A stretch of 64,000 nt of DNA from Emcibacteraceae bacterium (GTDB lineage: Bacteria; Pseudomonadota; Alphaproteobacteria; Sphingomonadales; Emcibacteraceae). Positions 37,360-45,824 of the stretch are shown piece by piece (positions within the stretch are counted from its first letter, which is position 1; each line of letters starts with the position of its first letter). A program made the translations under genes and the position numbers. The notes under the pieces are model-generated. The model was not told the DNA's origin, did no database searches, and saw only the letters and a program-made list of their open reading frames with translations. The stretch is taken from positions 1-64,000 of the forward strand of contig JAJFIR010000010.1 of the NCBI GenBank assembly GCA_021774795.1, written 5' to 3'.

Positions 37360-37764
37360 ATGGCGAAAGTGACCGGTATCGGGGGTGTGTTCTTTAAATC
37401 AAAAAACGATGATAAAGCGCTTGTAGCGTGGTACGAGAAAAATTTAGGTCTTAAATTAGAAGATTTTGGTGGCGCAGTATTCTTATGGCCGGAAGATAAG
37501 GCAGAAGACAAAGGGTTGACGGTATGGGGTGTGGGCGAAAAGGAAACTGAGTGGTTTTCGCCGAGCAGTTCCAGTTTTATGATTAATTACCGTGTAGATG
37601 ATATGGACGGAATGATTGAAAGATTACAAGAAAACGGTGTTGAAATTGTTACCGGACCAGAATCCCATGAAAATGGCAAATTTCTGTGGATTCTTGACCC
37701 GGACGGTAACAAAGTAGAGCTTTGGGAGCCGATGATTTGGGATGATAAGAACAGAGGTCTATAG
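37360..37764 (+). CDS. VOC-family (glyoxalase/bleomycin-resistance fold) protein
   Basis: A 134-residue paired beta-alpha-beta-beta-beta protein: VTGIGGVFFKSKNDDKALVAWYEKNLGL at the start and FLWILDPDGNKVELWEP at the end, the latter with the metal-ligand Glu of the family. A good ribosome-binding site (AGGAGAGG) precedes the ATG. Enzymatic activity is unknown; it may be a dioxygenase-fold accessory or antibiotic-binding protein. It follows the rhamnosidase by 33 bases. Confidence 0.88.
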   Translation: MAKVTGIGGVFFKSKNDDKALVAWYEKNLGLKLEDFGGAVFLWPEDKAEDKGLTVWGVGEKETEWFSPSSSSFMINYRVDDMDGMIERLQENGVEIVTGPESHENGKFLWILDPDGNKVELWEPMIWDDKNRGL

Positions 37765-37777
37765 CTTTTTTGGATAT

Positions 37778-38095
37778 TCATCCAAATGGAGGGACCTCAC
37801 GCTTCATATCCGGTTCGTTATGAACGAACGTTATGGCAAGACCGCATCGAATATCTTCATCGTTAGCGGTTGGTTTATTTCCGATGATTTCTGGTTTAAA
37901 ACCGGCTTCATTGAGTTTTAGCAAAAAAAGTTCAATGGCCTTTGATGGTATTTCAAAACTTAAAGACGCTGAATTGTTTGAAAATAATTTATGATCGGCA
38001 ATCCAGCCTTCCGCACAGCCAATGGCATCTTTAATTTTTGTTATTGCTTGGTTCCGTTCGATTTTTGTGACGATTTCCAGCCTTAAGAACGCCAT
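37778..38095 (-). CDS. Unrecognised small protein, ACT/ferredoxin-like pattern
   Basis: A 105-residue cytosolic protein with no motif I can name. The alternation (LRLEIVTKIERNQAITKIKDAIGCAEGWI ... SLSFEIPSKAIELFLLKLNEAGFKPEI) suggests a ferredoxin-like alpha-beta sandwich. Its stop lies 13 bases from the convergent VOC gene, and it follows the cupin gene by 30 bases on the same strand, so the two are probably co-transcribed. Confidence 0.6.
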   Translation of the reverse strand: MAFLRLEIVTKIERNQAITKIKDAIGCAEGWIADHKLFSNNSASLSFEIPSKAIELFLLKLNEAGFKPEIIGNKPTANDEDIRCGLAITFVHNEPDMKREVPPFG

Positions 38096-38125
38096 CTCAT
38101 ATAACTCGATGTGGCTGAAAAATAA

Positions 38126-38632
38126 TCATTCATCTTCGCTTTCAAAATACTCAACTTTACTGTTGTTTTTGGCGATAAACGCTCTTCGAGAATTGTCTTT
38201 TTCACCGTAATAATAACTTCCGTATTTATCGGAATCCGGATAGTAACAAACTTCCGGTGAATCTACCGAGCTTATTGCATAATATTGTAGCGTTTCATCA
38301 GAACTGTTGATGATCTGGTGGGCGGTCCCGTCACCGGGAGGTGTATAAATTACGTCGCCTTGAGAAACGGAATATTCCTGATCATCATAGCGAATAATAC
38401 CACTTCCTTTTATTATCAGAAACAATTCATCGTTTCCGTAATGTAAATGATAAGGCCAAGCTTTCTTGCCGGGTTTTAATTCGACAAAACTGCATCCTAA
38501 TTTCTGCATATTTAGCGGCTCAGTAAAACGGCCCAATGTTGCCTCAAACTGCTTTTCATTACCGATTGTGATTTTCTGAATAGTGGAAATATTTTCGCGT
38601 GGTAGTTTAGAATGTTGCTTACTATTCATCAA
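38126..38632 (-). CDS. Cupin-domain protein
   Basis: A 168-residue single cupin. Cupin motif 1 is HLHYGNDELFLIIKGSGIIRYDDQEY and motif 2 is GDVIYTPPGDGTAHQIIN, with the expected metal-binding His/Glu residues. Single-domain cupins of this type serve as ligand-binding or isomerase proteins; nothing shows which. An AT-rich 142-bp gap separates it from acdS on the other strand. Confidence 0.85.
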   Translation of the reverse strand: MMNSKQHSKLPRENISTIQKITIGNEKQFEATLGRFTEPLNMQKLGCSFVELKPGKKAWPYHLHYGNDELFLIIKGSGIIRYDDQEYSVSQGDVIYTPPGDGTAHQIINSSDETLQYYAISSVDSPEVCYYPDSDKYGSYYYGEKDNSRRAFIAKNNSKVEYFESEDE

Positions 38633-38774
38633 GAATTCCGATCCCTTTATGTGTTACAAGATGACAACTTTAAAAATTGAGAGGTGCATTATCAACAACT
38701 TTTTTAATAACAAAAAAATGTTCTGAGAAAAATTGATAGAATTCATTTATAAAACAAATTGATTAGGAAAAGAA

Positions 38775-39788
38775 ATGTTAGAGAAATTCGAAAAATATCC
38801 GCTTACTTTTGGACCAACACCAATAGAAAAGCTTGAAAGTTTAACAAAGCATTTTGGCGGAGATGTAGAACTATATGCAAAACGAGAAGACTGTAATTCC
38901 GGTCTTGCTTTTGGTGGGAATAAATTACGTAAACTGGAATATATTGTACCAGATGCAATAGCGACCGGTGCTGATACATTGGTATCTATTGGTGGGGTTC
39001 AATCAAACCATACTCGTTTGGTGGCGGCGACGGCCGCAAAAATAGGGATGAAGTGCCGTTTGGTTCAAGAAAGTTGGGTGCCACACGAAGATGCTGTTTA
39101 TGACCGTGTTGGAAATATATTATTAAGCAGGGTAATGGGTGCTGATGTGGAGCTTGTGGATGAGGGCTTTGACATAGGAATTCGAAAAAGTTGGGAAAGT
39201 GCACTTCAAGATGTAAAGGATAAAGGTGGTAAACCCTATGCGATTCCGGCTGGGGCGTCAGTTCATAAATATGGCGGATTAGGTTTTGTCGGGTTTGCAG
39301 AAGAAGTACGAGACCAAGAAGATGAACTTGGGTTTAAGTTTGATTATATCGTTGTTTGTACGGTGACTGGTTCAACCCACGCCGGGATGCTTGTTGGTTT
39401 CGCCAAGGACGGTAGAGAACGAAATGTAATTGGTATTGATGCTTCCTGTACGCCCAAACAGACGAAAGCACAGGTTTTGAAAATCGCGCAAAATACGGCG
39501 CAGCTTGTTGATCTGGATAAAGCTATTAGCGAAGCGGATATCATATTGCATGAAGAATATGCGTACCCGATATACGGAGTGCCTTCGGAAGAAACCAAGG
39601 AGGCAATTCGACTTTGCGCCAGGTTAGAGGGCATGATTACCGACCCAGTTTATGAGGGTAAATCAATGCAAGGTATGATGGATCTGGTAAAAAAAGGATA
39701 TTTTCCCAAAGGCTCTAAAGTTTTATACGCTCATCTTGGCGGTGTCCCTGCCATCAATGGATATGGTTATACCTTCCGTAATGGGTGA
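38775..39788 (+). CDS. acdS: 1-Aminocyclopropane-1-carboxylate deaminase
   Basis: A 337-residue PLP enzyme aligned over its length with Pseudomonas ACC deaminase (338 aa), which opens the ring of the plant ethylene precursor to give 2-oxobutyrate and ammonia. The PLP Lys is Lys50 ([11 protein letters not shown]). The residues that separate ACC deaminase from D-cysteine desulfhydrase are the Glu in VYEGKS (about 294) and Leu in YAHLGG (about 321), both of the ACC-deaminase type. Suggests contact with plants or algae, though D-cysteine-type activity remains possible. Confidence 0.9.
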   Translation: MLEKFEKYPLTFGPTPIEKLESLTKHFGGDVELYAKREDCNSGLAFGGNKLRKLEYIVPDAIATGADTLVSIGGVQSNHTRLVAATAAKIGMKCRLVQESWVPHEDAVYDRVGNILLSRVMGADVELVDEGFDIGIRKSWESALQDVKDKGGKPYAIPAGASVHKYGGLGFVGFAEEVRDQEDELGFKFDYIVVCTVTGSTHAGMLVGFAKDGRERNVIGIDASCTPKQTKAQVLKIAQNTAQLVDLDKAISEADIILHEEYAYPIYGVPSEETKEAIRLCARLEGMITDPVYEGKSMQGMMDLVKKGYFPKGSKVLYAHLGGVPAINGYGYTFRNG

Positions 39789-39810
39789 GTTATCGATGAT
39801 ACTGTGGGAG

Positions 39811-41115
39811 TTATGTCCGTATAGATTTAATAATTTCCTGCGTCATGTGGTCGACGACATAAAAATCTCCCCACATCATGAGAATTAATATAACAAGCAA
39901 TGAAGTCCGGCCAATGGTTGAATTAAGAAACGCTGTATTTAACCACGCAGCGAGAAGGAAAACCGAGGAAACGTGCCAAGTCTGAGAATAAAGATACATA
40001 TTTACCCCAAACCAGGAATATAGAATGCCGAATGTTAGTATGGAAGCCAAAGAACAGATAGTAAGATTTTTCCACAAGGCATTTTTATGATAGGCGATAT
40101 ATGCACCACCACCAAAGACAAAAACTGACCCAATTGACATCATCACTGCCAATAAATCAAACTTATTTCTGGTATAATCAAATCCCGTATTTATCGGATC
40201 GTTTCTTCCGGCTGCACCATCAATTATAATAGTGTTGGGTACCGTCGGTACAATGGTCCTGACAACCAGTTCGGGAAAATGTTGTATTTTTTCTATTTGA
40301 TCTCTGATCCCAAGCGTATAAAGCTTTATATTTTCTTCTATTGGGGCAAGGTCTTTTACTTCCCGGTTGAACCCCCGGACCTCACTTAATGAGTAAAATG
40401 TTACCAAAACAAAACCAAGAACGGCTGCTCCGATTAAAACTGACTTTCCTAAAGACTGAAATAAGTTATTACTTTTAATAAGGTTTAAAAAGCATAACGT
40501 CCATCCAAAATGGATAATGTTTGATGACGTAATGCCTACTGAGAATATTCCGGATATTATAAATCCGGTTTTGGTTATATTCTGCGGATGAACGGCTATA
40601 TAAATCGCAGTCAGACTGGACAAAGCGAACGCAAGACCGGTTATTGGATAACCACTGGGGGTTGATCCAAATATATAAGAACTAATAGAAAATATTGAAA
40701 TTCCTGTAATAATTAACGCGTTTGTTATGTTAAAATTGAGCAGACGAAAACTTAGATAGAAACAAATAGCTTTTAAGGATGTGCATATGGGAGCGATAAA
40801 AATTGAAGCCGTCTCCCGAAAGCTTTGTTGATCTTCAATAAATGTCAAAGACGATACGACCAGCGAAAGAAGGCGTAACGGAAGGGAAAAGAAATAAGGT
40901 ATTAGCGGGTGTTCAAAACTTCCCGGAGACCAACCATGAGCAAATTCTTCTTTATACTGGTTTGGGTCTGCGTCAAATACAATATTATATTGGTCAAAGA
41001 CCCCAATTGCGGACCATTTTAGGGCAAGATATGATTGCAAAATTAGAACAAAACAAAAAATACCTAAAATAGGTAATGTTTCGACGTCGAAAATCTTTTT
41101 AGTACGCCGTCTCAC
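39811..41115 (-). CDS. Multi-pass membrane protein, possibly GT-C glycosyltransferase-like
   Basis: A 434-residue protein with about ten hydrophobic helices and a short basic N-terminus. After the first helix comes a loop with FDADPNQYKEEF and PGSFEHPLIPYF; the acidic pair followed by HPL resembles the periplasmic loop of GT-C enzymes that use lipid-linked sugars, but the match is weak. It starts 2 bases after the stop of the S33 hydrolase gene and is on its transcript. No further function claimed. Confidence 0.55.
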   Translation of the reverse strand: MRRRTKKIFDVETLPILGIFCFVLILQSYLALKWSAIGVFDQYNIVFDADPNQYKEEFAHGWSPGSFEHPLIPYFFSLPLRLLSLVVSSLTFIEDQQSFRETASIFIAPICTSLKAICFYLSFRLLNFNITNALIITGISIFSISSYIFGSTPSGYPITGLAFALSSLTAIYIAVHPQNITKTGFIISGIFSVGITSSNIIHFGWTLCFLNLIKSNNLFQSLGKSVLIGAAVLGFVLVTFYSLSEVRGFNREVKDLAPIEENIKLYTLGIRDQIEKIQHFPELVVRTIVPTVPNTIIIDGAAGRNDPINTGFDYTRNKFDLLAVMMSIGSVFVFGGGAYIAYHKNALWKNLTICSLASILTFGILYSWFGVNMYLYSQTWHVSSVFLLAAWLNTAFLNSTIGRTSLLVILILMMWGDFYVVDHMTQEIIKSIRT

Positions 41116-41117
41116 CG

Positions 41118-42080
41118 TTATTTTATTTTTTCTTCAAGCCAGTCACGGATGGTTTTTATAACGAAATCATGTGCTTCTGCGGTAATAGCATGTCCGGCAT
41201 TTGGTACTATTACTGTTTTTGCATCATCGATCATGTTCGCAAATTTTTTGCAGCTTTTTGGTGCTGCTTCATCGAATTCACCGCAGATCATCAGTGCCGG
41301 AACTTTAATTGTATAAAGTTGTGGACTGATATCATAATCTTTAAGGGTGCCGTCCGCTGTAAATTCACTGGGACCCCACATAGTGCGGTACATGGTTCTG
41401 TTTCCACGTAATCCACCGTCGCGGTAACCACGATCCGGGCAGGGATCTTGCCTGCACATATGCTCATCGTAAAAGGCGTCTTCAGCGGCGCGGTATTCTG
41501 GATCATCGAATGTTCCCGCTGTTTCATGTTTTCGGATGTTATCGCGGTGTATTGCCGGAAGCTGGTCGATCCAGATATTATTATCAGCGACCCATTGTGG
41601 TGTGCTGATCAGTGGGCTTCCGAGGATTGAAGCGCGCAAGCCCGGCATATTTTTTACGGCATATTCTGCTGATAAAGTTCCTCCCCAGCTGTGGCCGGCT
41701 ATAATTACTTCTTCAAGACCGAGCGCGTCACGAATTTGGTCTATTTCATTGACAAAATGTTCGACGGTCCAGGTGGATTGATCGTTAATGTCATCGGCAA
41801 ATTTTGCGGACTTGCCGTTGCCCAACTGATCATAAAGAATAACAGGGTAGGTGTCCGACAGTTCGACATAAGGCATAAGGCCCCGGTGCGTGCCACCGGG
41901 GCCACCGTGCATGGCAATGATTGCTGGTGTTTTACCAAGGTGTTCCACCCCGTTCATACGGTACCATATTTTACCACCATCAACTTGAATATAACCTGAT
42001 TGATCAGGGTCCTGGTGGGCGAAGGATGATGACGTAAAGGCGGCAATAGAAATTAGCAGCAAAAGGCGAAGAATTTTCAT
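41118..42080 (-). CDS. Exported alpha/beta-hydrolase, proline-iminopeptidase-like (S33)
   Basis: A 320-residue serine hydrolase with a signal peptide (MKILRLLLLISIAAFTSSSFAHQ). The oxyanion-hole motif is MHGGPGG, the nucleophile elbow GHSWGG, and the likely Asp/His are in CGEFDEAAP and NAGHAI. The helical insert after GSPLISTPQWVADNNIW is typical of prolyl aminopeptidases/tripeptidases, but the ligand pocket residues cannot be judged. First gene of a two-gene unit with a membrane protein. Periplasmic. Confidence 0.88.
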   Translation of the reverse strand: MKILRLLLLISIAAFTSSSFAHQDPDQSGYIQVDGGKIWYRMNGVEHLGKTPAIIAMHGGPGGTHRGLMPYVELSDTYPVILYDQLGNGKSAKFADDINDQSTWTVEHFVNEIDQIRDALGLEEVIIAGHSWGGTLSAEYAVKNMPGLRASILGSPLISTPQWVADNNIWIDQLPAIHRDNIRKHETAGTFDDPEYRAAEDAFYDEHMCRQDPCPDRGYRDGGLRGNRTMYRTMWGPSEFTADGTLKDYDISPQLYTIKVPALMICGEFDEAAPKSCKKFANMIDDAKTVIVPNAGHAITAEAHDFVIKTIRDWLEEKIK

Positions 42081-42164
42081 GACAAACCCTTTATATTTTG
42101 GTCTAAGTATTTTATGTGCCTACTAAAGTACAAAATAGTAAGAAATGCAAGGACAGGAAATAAC

Positions 42165-42716
42165 ATGACAAGTAAATTTACTCATAGGCTAGCGCAAACC
42201 GAAGACATAGAAGCCATAAAGGAACTTATGGGTGCGGCAATATATGAACTTCAGAAAGATTTTCTCAACGAAGATCAACTGAAAGTTGCAGGACAATTTA
42301 TGGGAGTAGATACAAAGTTAATTGAAGATCAAACATATTTCCTAATCCTCCATGCTGAAGGAAAGGATGAAGAAACAATAGTCGGTTGTGGTGGTTGGGG
42401 TAAACGTAAAACCCTTTATGGCGGAAATCATACGGCAGGACGTAGCGACGAATTGCTTGATCCGAACAAAGACCGAGCGCGGATCAGGGCAATGTATTGC
42501 CATCCGGACTGGGCGAGAAAAGGAATCGGTCGATATATTATGAATATATGTGAGCAAGCGGCGAGAGATGCGGGATTTAATAAAATGGTTCTTGGATCAA
42601 CCCTGGCCGGTCAGCCCCTTTATGAAGCCTGTGGGTTTACGGTGGTATCACATGAATTTGATGAGGCACCCGGCGGCGTAAAAGTCCCTGTACTTACAAT
42701 GGAAAAAGATTTTTAG
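42165..42716 (+). CDS. GNAT-family N-acetyltransferase
   Basis: About 183 residues from the ATG at 42165, after AGGAAA; an ATG at 42114 lacks such a site. The acetyl-CoA loop WARKGIGRYIMNICEQAARDAG and the C-terminal LYEACGFTVVSHE are characteristic. A central loop (YCHPDWARK) precedes the binding site. It heads a plus-strand set: GNAT, TfoX-like, thioesterase, DUF1801, with gaps of 8, 1 and overlap of 4 bases. Substrate unknown. Confidence 0.88.
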   Translation: MTSKFTHRLAQTEDIEAIKELMGAAIYELQKDFLNEDQLKVAGQFMGVDTKLIEDQTYFLILHAEGKDEETIVGCGGWGKRKTLYGGNHTAGRSDELLDPNKDRARIRAMYCHPDWARKGIGRYIMNICEQAARDAGFNKMVLGSTLAGQPLYEACGFTVVSHEFDEAPGGVKVPVLTMEKDF

Positions 42717-42724
42717 GATTGTCC

Positions 42725-43051
42725 ATGTCGATCAGCAATGAATTTATAGAGGAAATTTTGAATAAATTGTTTCCGCTTGGAGATATTACAAAGCGCTTCA
42801 TGTTTGGTGGTGCCGGACTATTTATAGAAGAAAGAATGTTTGCAAAAATAACATCGAATAACGTGCTTTCATTTAAAGGTGACAATCAAACTGAAGAAAA
42901 ATATGCTCTTTGGGGCATGACAAAGGTGGGGAAAATGCCTTATTACGATGCTAGTCCTGAACAATTGGAAGATGCAGTGAAGTTACTTGAAGTCGGGGAA
43001 TGTGCTTTAGCGGCGGCATTTAGGCAGAATATAACGAAGAAGAACAAATGA
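42725..43051 (+). CDS. TfoX N-terminal-domain protein
   Basis: About 108 residues from the ATG at 42725, with AGGA eight bases before; a TTG at 42719 is the only earlier option. Matches the TfoX N-terminal domain: KRFMFGGAGLFIEERMFAKITSNNVLSFK ... YALWGMTKVGKMPYYDASPE. The C-terminal TfoX domain of the competence regulator is absent, as in many stand-alone proteins of unknown function. Next gene follows after one base. Confidence 0.85.
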   Translation: MSISNEFIEEILNKLFPLGDITKRFMFGGAGLFIEERMFAKITSNNVLSFKGDNQTEEKYALWGMTKVGKMPYYDASPEQLEDAVKLLEVGECALAAAFRQNITKKNK

Positions 43052-43052
43052 A

Positions 43053-43835
43053 ATGATCCACCATACTAATAGAATTATTCACTTGACGGATATTGTTTTT
43101 CCAAAAAACATTAATCATCATGAGACACTTTTTGGCGGTGCGGCGCTCTCTTATATGGATAAAGTGGCATTTATCGCAGCCACGCGGTTTGGTCGGCGTC
43201 ATTTTGTGACGGCGTCCTGTGATAATATCGATTTTGAGAAGCCGGCCTTTAAAGGCAATATCGTTGATTTTGCGGCAACCGTTGTTGAGGCGGGTAGGCG
43301 ATCTTTAAAAGTTGAAGTAATCATGCAAGCTGAAGATATGCTTACGGGTAAAAGGGCTATTTGTACGCGCGGTACATTCAGTATGGTGGCTGTGGCGGGG
43401 AAAAATGATAATAACGAAGCAGTCAAACCGCTTTGCGACCTTAAAATGTCTAAAGTATCCCATGATGATCCTGATGGGGATTTGCGCATTGTTGAACTGG
43501 TTTTTGCTGACGATACCAACCATCACGGCACCTTGTTTGGTGGTCACGGCTTATCCCTTATGGCCAAGGCGGGTTTTATTGCATCAACGCAAAGGTGCCG
43601 CGAAGTAATGGTGCTGGCATCACTGGAGCGAACCAATTTTAAAGCACCAATAGTGGTAGGTGAAATTGTTGATTTATCGGCAAAGGTTACGCGAATTGGT
43701 ACGCGGTCACTAACCGTCAATGTTAAAATGTGGGGAGAGGGCCTTTTAAGCGGTGAGAGGCAATTTTGTGCCGACAGCGATTTTATTATGGTGGCCGTTG
43801 ATAAAGACGGTAGCTCAAAAGATATTGTTAAATGA
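43053..43835 (+). CDS. Double-hotdog acyl-CoA thioesterase
   Basis: A 260-residue protein built of two tandem hotdog domains. Domain 1 (about 10-125) has NHHETLFGGAALSYMDKVAFIAATRFGRR and domain 2 (about 140-255) has NHHGTLFGGHGLSLMAKAGFIAST; both keep the catalytic-type Asn/His and the GG turn of the BFIT/ACOT-type thioesterases, which hydrolyse acyl-CoA. In single-domain relatives two subunits form this unit; here it is fused. Overlaps the following DUF1801 gene by ATGA. Confidence 0.9.
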   Translation: MIHHTNRIIHLTDIVFPKNINHHETLFGGAALSYMDKVAFIAATRFGRRHFVTASCDNIDFEKPAFKGNIVDFAATVVEAGRRSLKVEVIMQAEDMLTGKRAICTRGTFSMVAVAGKNDNNEAVKPLCDLKMSKVSHDDPDGDLRIVELVFADDTNHHGTLFGGHGLSLMAKAGFIASTQRCREVMVLASLERTNFKAPIVVGEIVDLSAKVTRIGTRSLTVNVKMWGEGLLSGERQFCADSDFIMVAVDKDGSSKDIVK

Positions 43836-44242
43836 TGAAGAAAGATACTTTTAAAAATAAAGATGTAGAAACTGTTTTTGCGACCTATCCAGAATCAGTC
43901 AGAGAAAGTTTGCTTTTTATTCGAAAATTAATTTTCGAAGAAAGTGAGAACAACAAGAATATTGGCACCGTATCGGAAAGCTTAAAATGGGGACAGCCGA
44001 GTTATGCTACGAAACCGAAAACCGGTTCACCAATCCGGTTGGGAATTGAAAAGAAAACACCAGATCAATTTGGCCTTTATGTGCATTGTGGTACGCGATT
44101 AATTGAGGATTTTAAACACATATATCCTGCCAAATTTACTTATAGCGGTAGTAGAGCCGTATTATTTAGGGTTGGAGATGATCAACCTGAGAAAGAACTT
44201 CGTCATATTATTAACATTGCGCTTACTTATCACCTAAATTAG
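43832..44242 (+). CDS. DUF1801-domain protein
   Basis: A 136-residue protein of the YdhG-like DUF1801 family (FATYPESVRESLLFIRKLIFEE ... ESLKWGQPSYATKP ... FGLYVHCGTRLIEDFKHIYP). Some relatives bind iron-sulfur-related or frataxin-like roles have been suggested, but function is unknown. Last gene of the GNAT-TfoX-thioesterase-DUF1801 run; coupled to the previous gene by a 4-base overlap. The sRNA candidate ends 2 bases beyond its stop on the other strand. Confidence 0.88.
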   Translation: MMKKDTFKNKDVETVFATYPESVRESLLFIRKLIFEESENNKNIGTVSESLKWGQPSYATKPKTGSPIRLGIEKKTPDQFGLYVHCGTRLIEDFKHIYPAKFTYSGSRAVLFRVGDDQPEKELRHIINIALTYHLN

Positions 44243-44244
44243 AG

Positions 44245-44384
44245 CAAGAAAAAAAAGGAACAGAGTTATTAAACTCTGCTCCTTTAGTATCAAAGATGTG
44301 AGTGAGGTACGGAACAGTTCAATTAATGACCACATCTCAGATTCAGTGTTTAACGGTGGGAGTGATACCGTTAATGTTATCGGT
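44245..44384 (-). ncRNA. Candidate structured small RNA of about 140 nt
   Basis: Minus-strand unit with a promoter-like pair (-35 TTGTTT at 44413-44418, 16-bp spacer, -10 TATGAT at 44391-44396), then three hairpins and a terminator. Read on the minus strand: hairpin 44350-44357/44367-44374 (8-bp, loop AUCACUCCC), hairpin 44294-44300/44331-44337 (7-bp with a long loop containing ACCUCA), then terminator 44254-44285. No start codon with an open frame of any length is seen. Loops rich in CUCC suggest pairing to ribosome-binding sites. Function and homologues unknown. Confidence 0.6.
44249..44285 (-). terminator. Intrinsic terminator of the sRNA candidate
   Basis: Arms 44254-44267 and 44272-44285 pair over 14 positions with a 4-nt loop. 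The one imperfect pair (44260/44279) is A-C on the plus strand but G-U on the minus strand, and the A8 run 44249-44256 supplies a U-tract only on the minus strand. The orientation is therefore minus, although no protein gene lies upstream on that strand. Confidence 0.8.
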
Positions 44385-44390
44385 GAGTAC

Positions 44391-44418
44391 ATCATAACAA
44401 GTAACTTTCAAAAAACAA
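44391..44418 (-). promoter_or_regulatory. Sigma70-like promoter of the sRNA candidate
   Basis: On the minus strand TTGTTT (44413-44418), 16 bases, TATGAT (44391-44396; five of six to consensus). The predicted transcription start is near 44384. Confidence 0.5.
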
Positions 44419-44526
44419 GTATAAAAATATTGTTATATTATAATGACTAAGGTTAATTCGCGGATTTGCATATATTTTAATTTTGGTGTATATTGCGATC
44501 AAGTAAGTAAAAAGGATCGCCACAGT

Positions 44527-44922
44527 ATGACGATTGATAAAAAACATAAAAGGGACATTATAAAGGCAAAAAGGTCAGCTTGCCCTGTATCTATCGGACT
44601 AGAACAGTTTGGCGACAAGTGGACTTTATTACTGATAAGGGATCTTATCTTTGGTGCTAAAAAGTTTAAAGATTTTGAAGCTGGTTCGGAAAAAATTCCA
44701 ACTAATATTCTGGCCAGCCGATTAAAAATGCTCGAACATAATGGTTTGATCGAAAAAAAAATATATCAAGAGCGGCCAAAACGTTATGAGTATAGTTTGC
44801 TTGAAAAAGGCCGAGATGTAATCCCGGTCCTGCATAGTGTGGCCAAGTGGTCAATCAAATATGATAAAGAGAGTTTTGAGCCGCCCGAAAGGTTTTGGGC
44901 AGCGGGTAATGACGATTCTTAA
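44527..44922 (+). CDS. HxlR-family transcription regulator
   Basis: About 131 residues from the ATG at 44527 (AAGGATCGCCACAGT before it); an earlier ATG at 44443 would add 28 poorly conserved residues. Winged-helix of HxlR type: CPVSIGLEQFGDKWTLLLIRDLIFGAKKFKDFEAGSEKIPTNILASRLKMLEHNGLIEKK. The single N-terminal Cys of the motif ACPV can be redox- or aldehyde-sensing in this family. Its target is not evident; the sRNA candidate lies upstream on the other strand. Confidence 0.9.
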   Translation: MTIDKKHKRDIIKAKRSACPVSIGLEQFGDKWTLLLIRDLIFGAKKFKDFEAGSEKIPTNILASRLKMLEHNGLIEKKIYQERPKRYEYSLLEKGRDVIPVLHSVAKWSIKYDKESFEPPERFWAAGNDDS

Positions 44923-44959
44923 GGCCGCAGACGTTGGTCATAAGACGAATCAAACGTAC

Positions 44960-45658
44960 CTAAAACTCCGCGCCGGTCGCATCGCATATGAATGCCATAA
45001 GGGGGCTTGCGGCATCAAATGTTTTGACGACTTCGTCTAAAAATTCCGGTTTTGTGACTAATTTCTTGTCGGTTGCGTTATGCATGGCAAAGAAGCTTTT
45101 TCTTTTTAAGTCATCGATATATTTATGATCAGCATCATAACCGCGAGGTGGGCGCTTTAACCCTTTACCACCGACCGTGCCAAAATATTTTCCGAAATTT
45201 TCGTCTTCAATTACAGATTGCCATTTTTTGGGATATGCGACGATACGGTCGCGAATTTTGGCGAGCGTATCGGATTCCGGCATCCAGATGCCACCACCAT
45301 AAAATAAATTCCCGTGTTCTAAATGAACGTAAAAACCTGGTGCGTGAGCATTTTTACCCAATTTGTGTCTAAACTGAATACCGGCGTTTTCTTTATAAGG
45401 ACGTTTATCCTTTGAAAAGCGAACGTCCCGATAAATGCGGAACATTGATCCACCGTTGGATTTTGGGATCGCTGTATAATGTGGTGAGATTTCCTTTAAC
45501 CGATCGCCCATATCGACGATAAAATCCATTATCGGATTAACGACATCGCTTTTATATCGCTCTTTATTCTCAGCGAACCATTCACGGTTATTATTCTCCT
45601 TAAGTTCGTTAAAGAATTTCCAAAAGTCGTTTGTGAAACCCTTGAAATACTGTGTCAT
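44960..45658 (-). CDS. DUF2461 family protein (TIGR02453)
   Basis: A 232-residue cytosolic protein: FTNDFWKFFNELKENNNREWFAENKERYK, then GGSMFRIYRDVRFSKDKRPYKENAGIQFRH and FYVHLEHGNLFYGGGIWMP. These blocks define DUF2461/TIGR02453, whose function is unknown. Convergent with the HxlR gene. Single-gene unit with an AT-rich 5' region. Confidence 0.92.
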   Translation of the reverse strand: MTQYFKGFTNDFWKFFNELKENNNREWFAENKERYKSDVVNPIMDFIVDMGDRLKEISPHYTAIPKSNGGSMFRIYRDVRFSKDKRPYKENAGIQFRHKLGKNAHAPGFYVHLEHGNLFYGGGIWMPESDTLAKIRDRIVAYPKKWQSVIEDENFGKYFGTVGGKGLKRPPRGYDADHKYIDDLKRKSFFAMHNATDKKLVTKPEFLDEVVKTFDAASPLMAFICDATGAEF

Positions 45659-45824
45659 TAAATTTCCCCTTAGATTATTAGCTTACCAAATTATATTTGC
45701 AACTTGCGTATTACAAGTAATAATTTGAAAATTAGAGCTTCTCCATTAAATTTTTCATAAAATGAACCAATCCCGGCTTTAATACGACTATAATCATGAA
45801 GGGCAATTTTATTGTGAAGTAGGT

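Noticed and set aside
44443-44526. Extended N-terminus for the HxlR regulator
   Set aside because: The extra 28 codons have no family similarity and overlap the promoter region of the sRNA candidate; the ATG at 44527 has a better ribosome-binding site.
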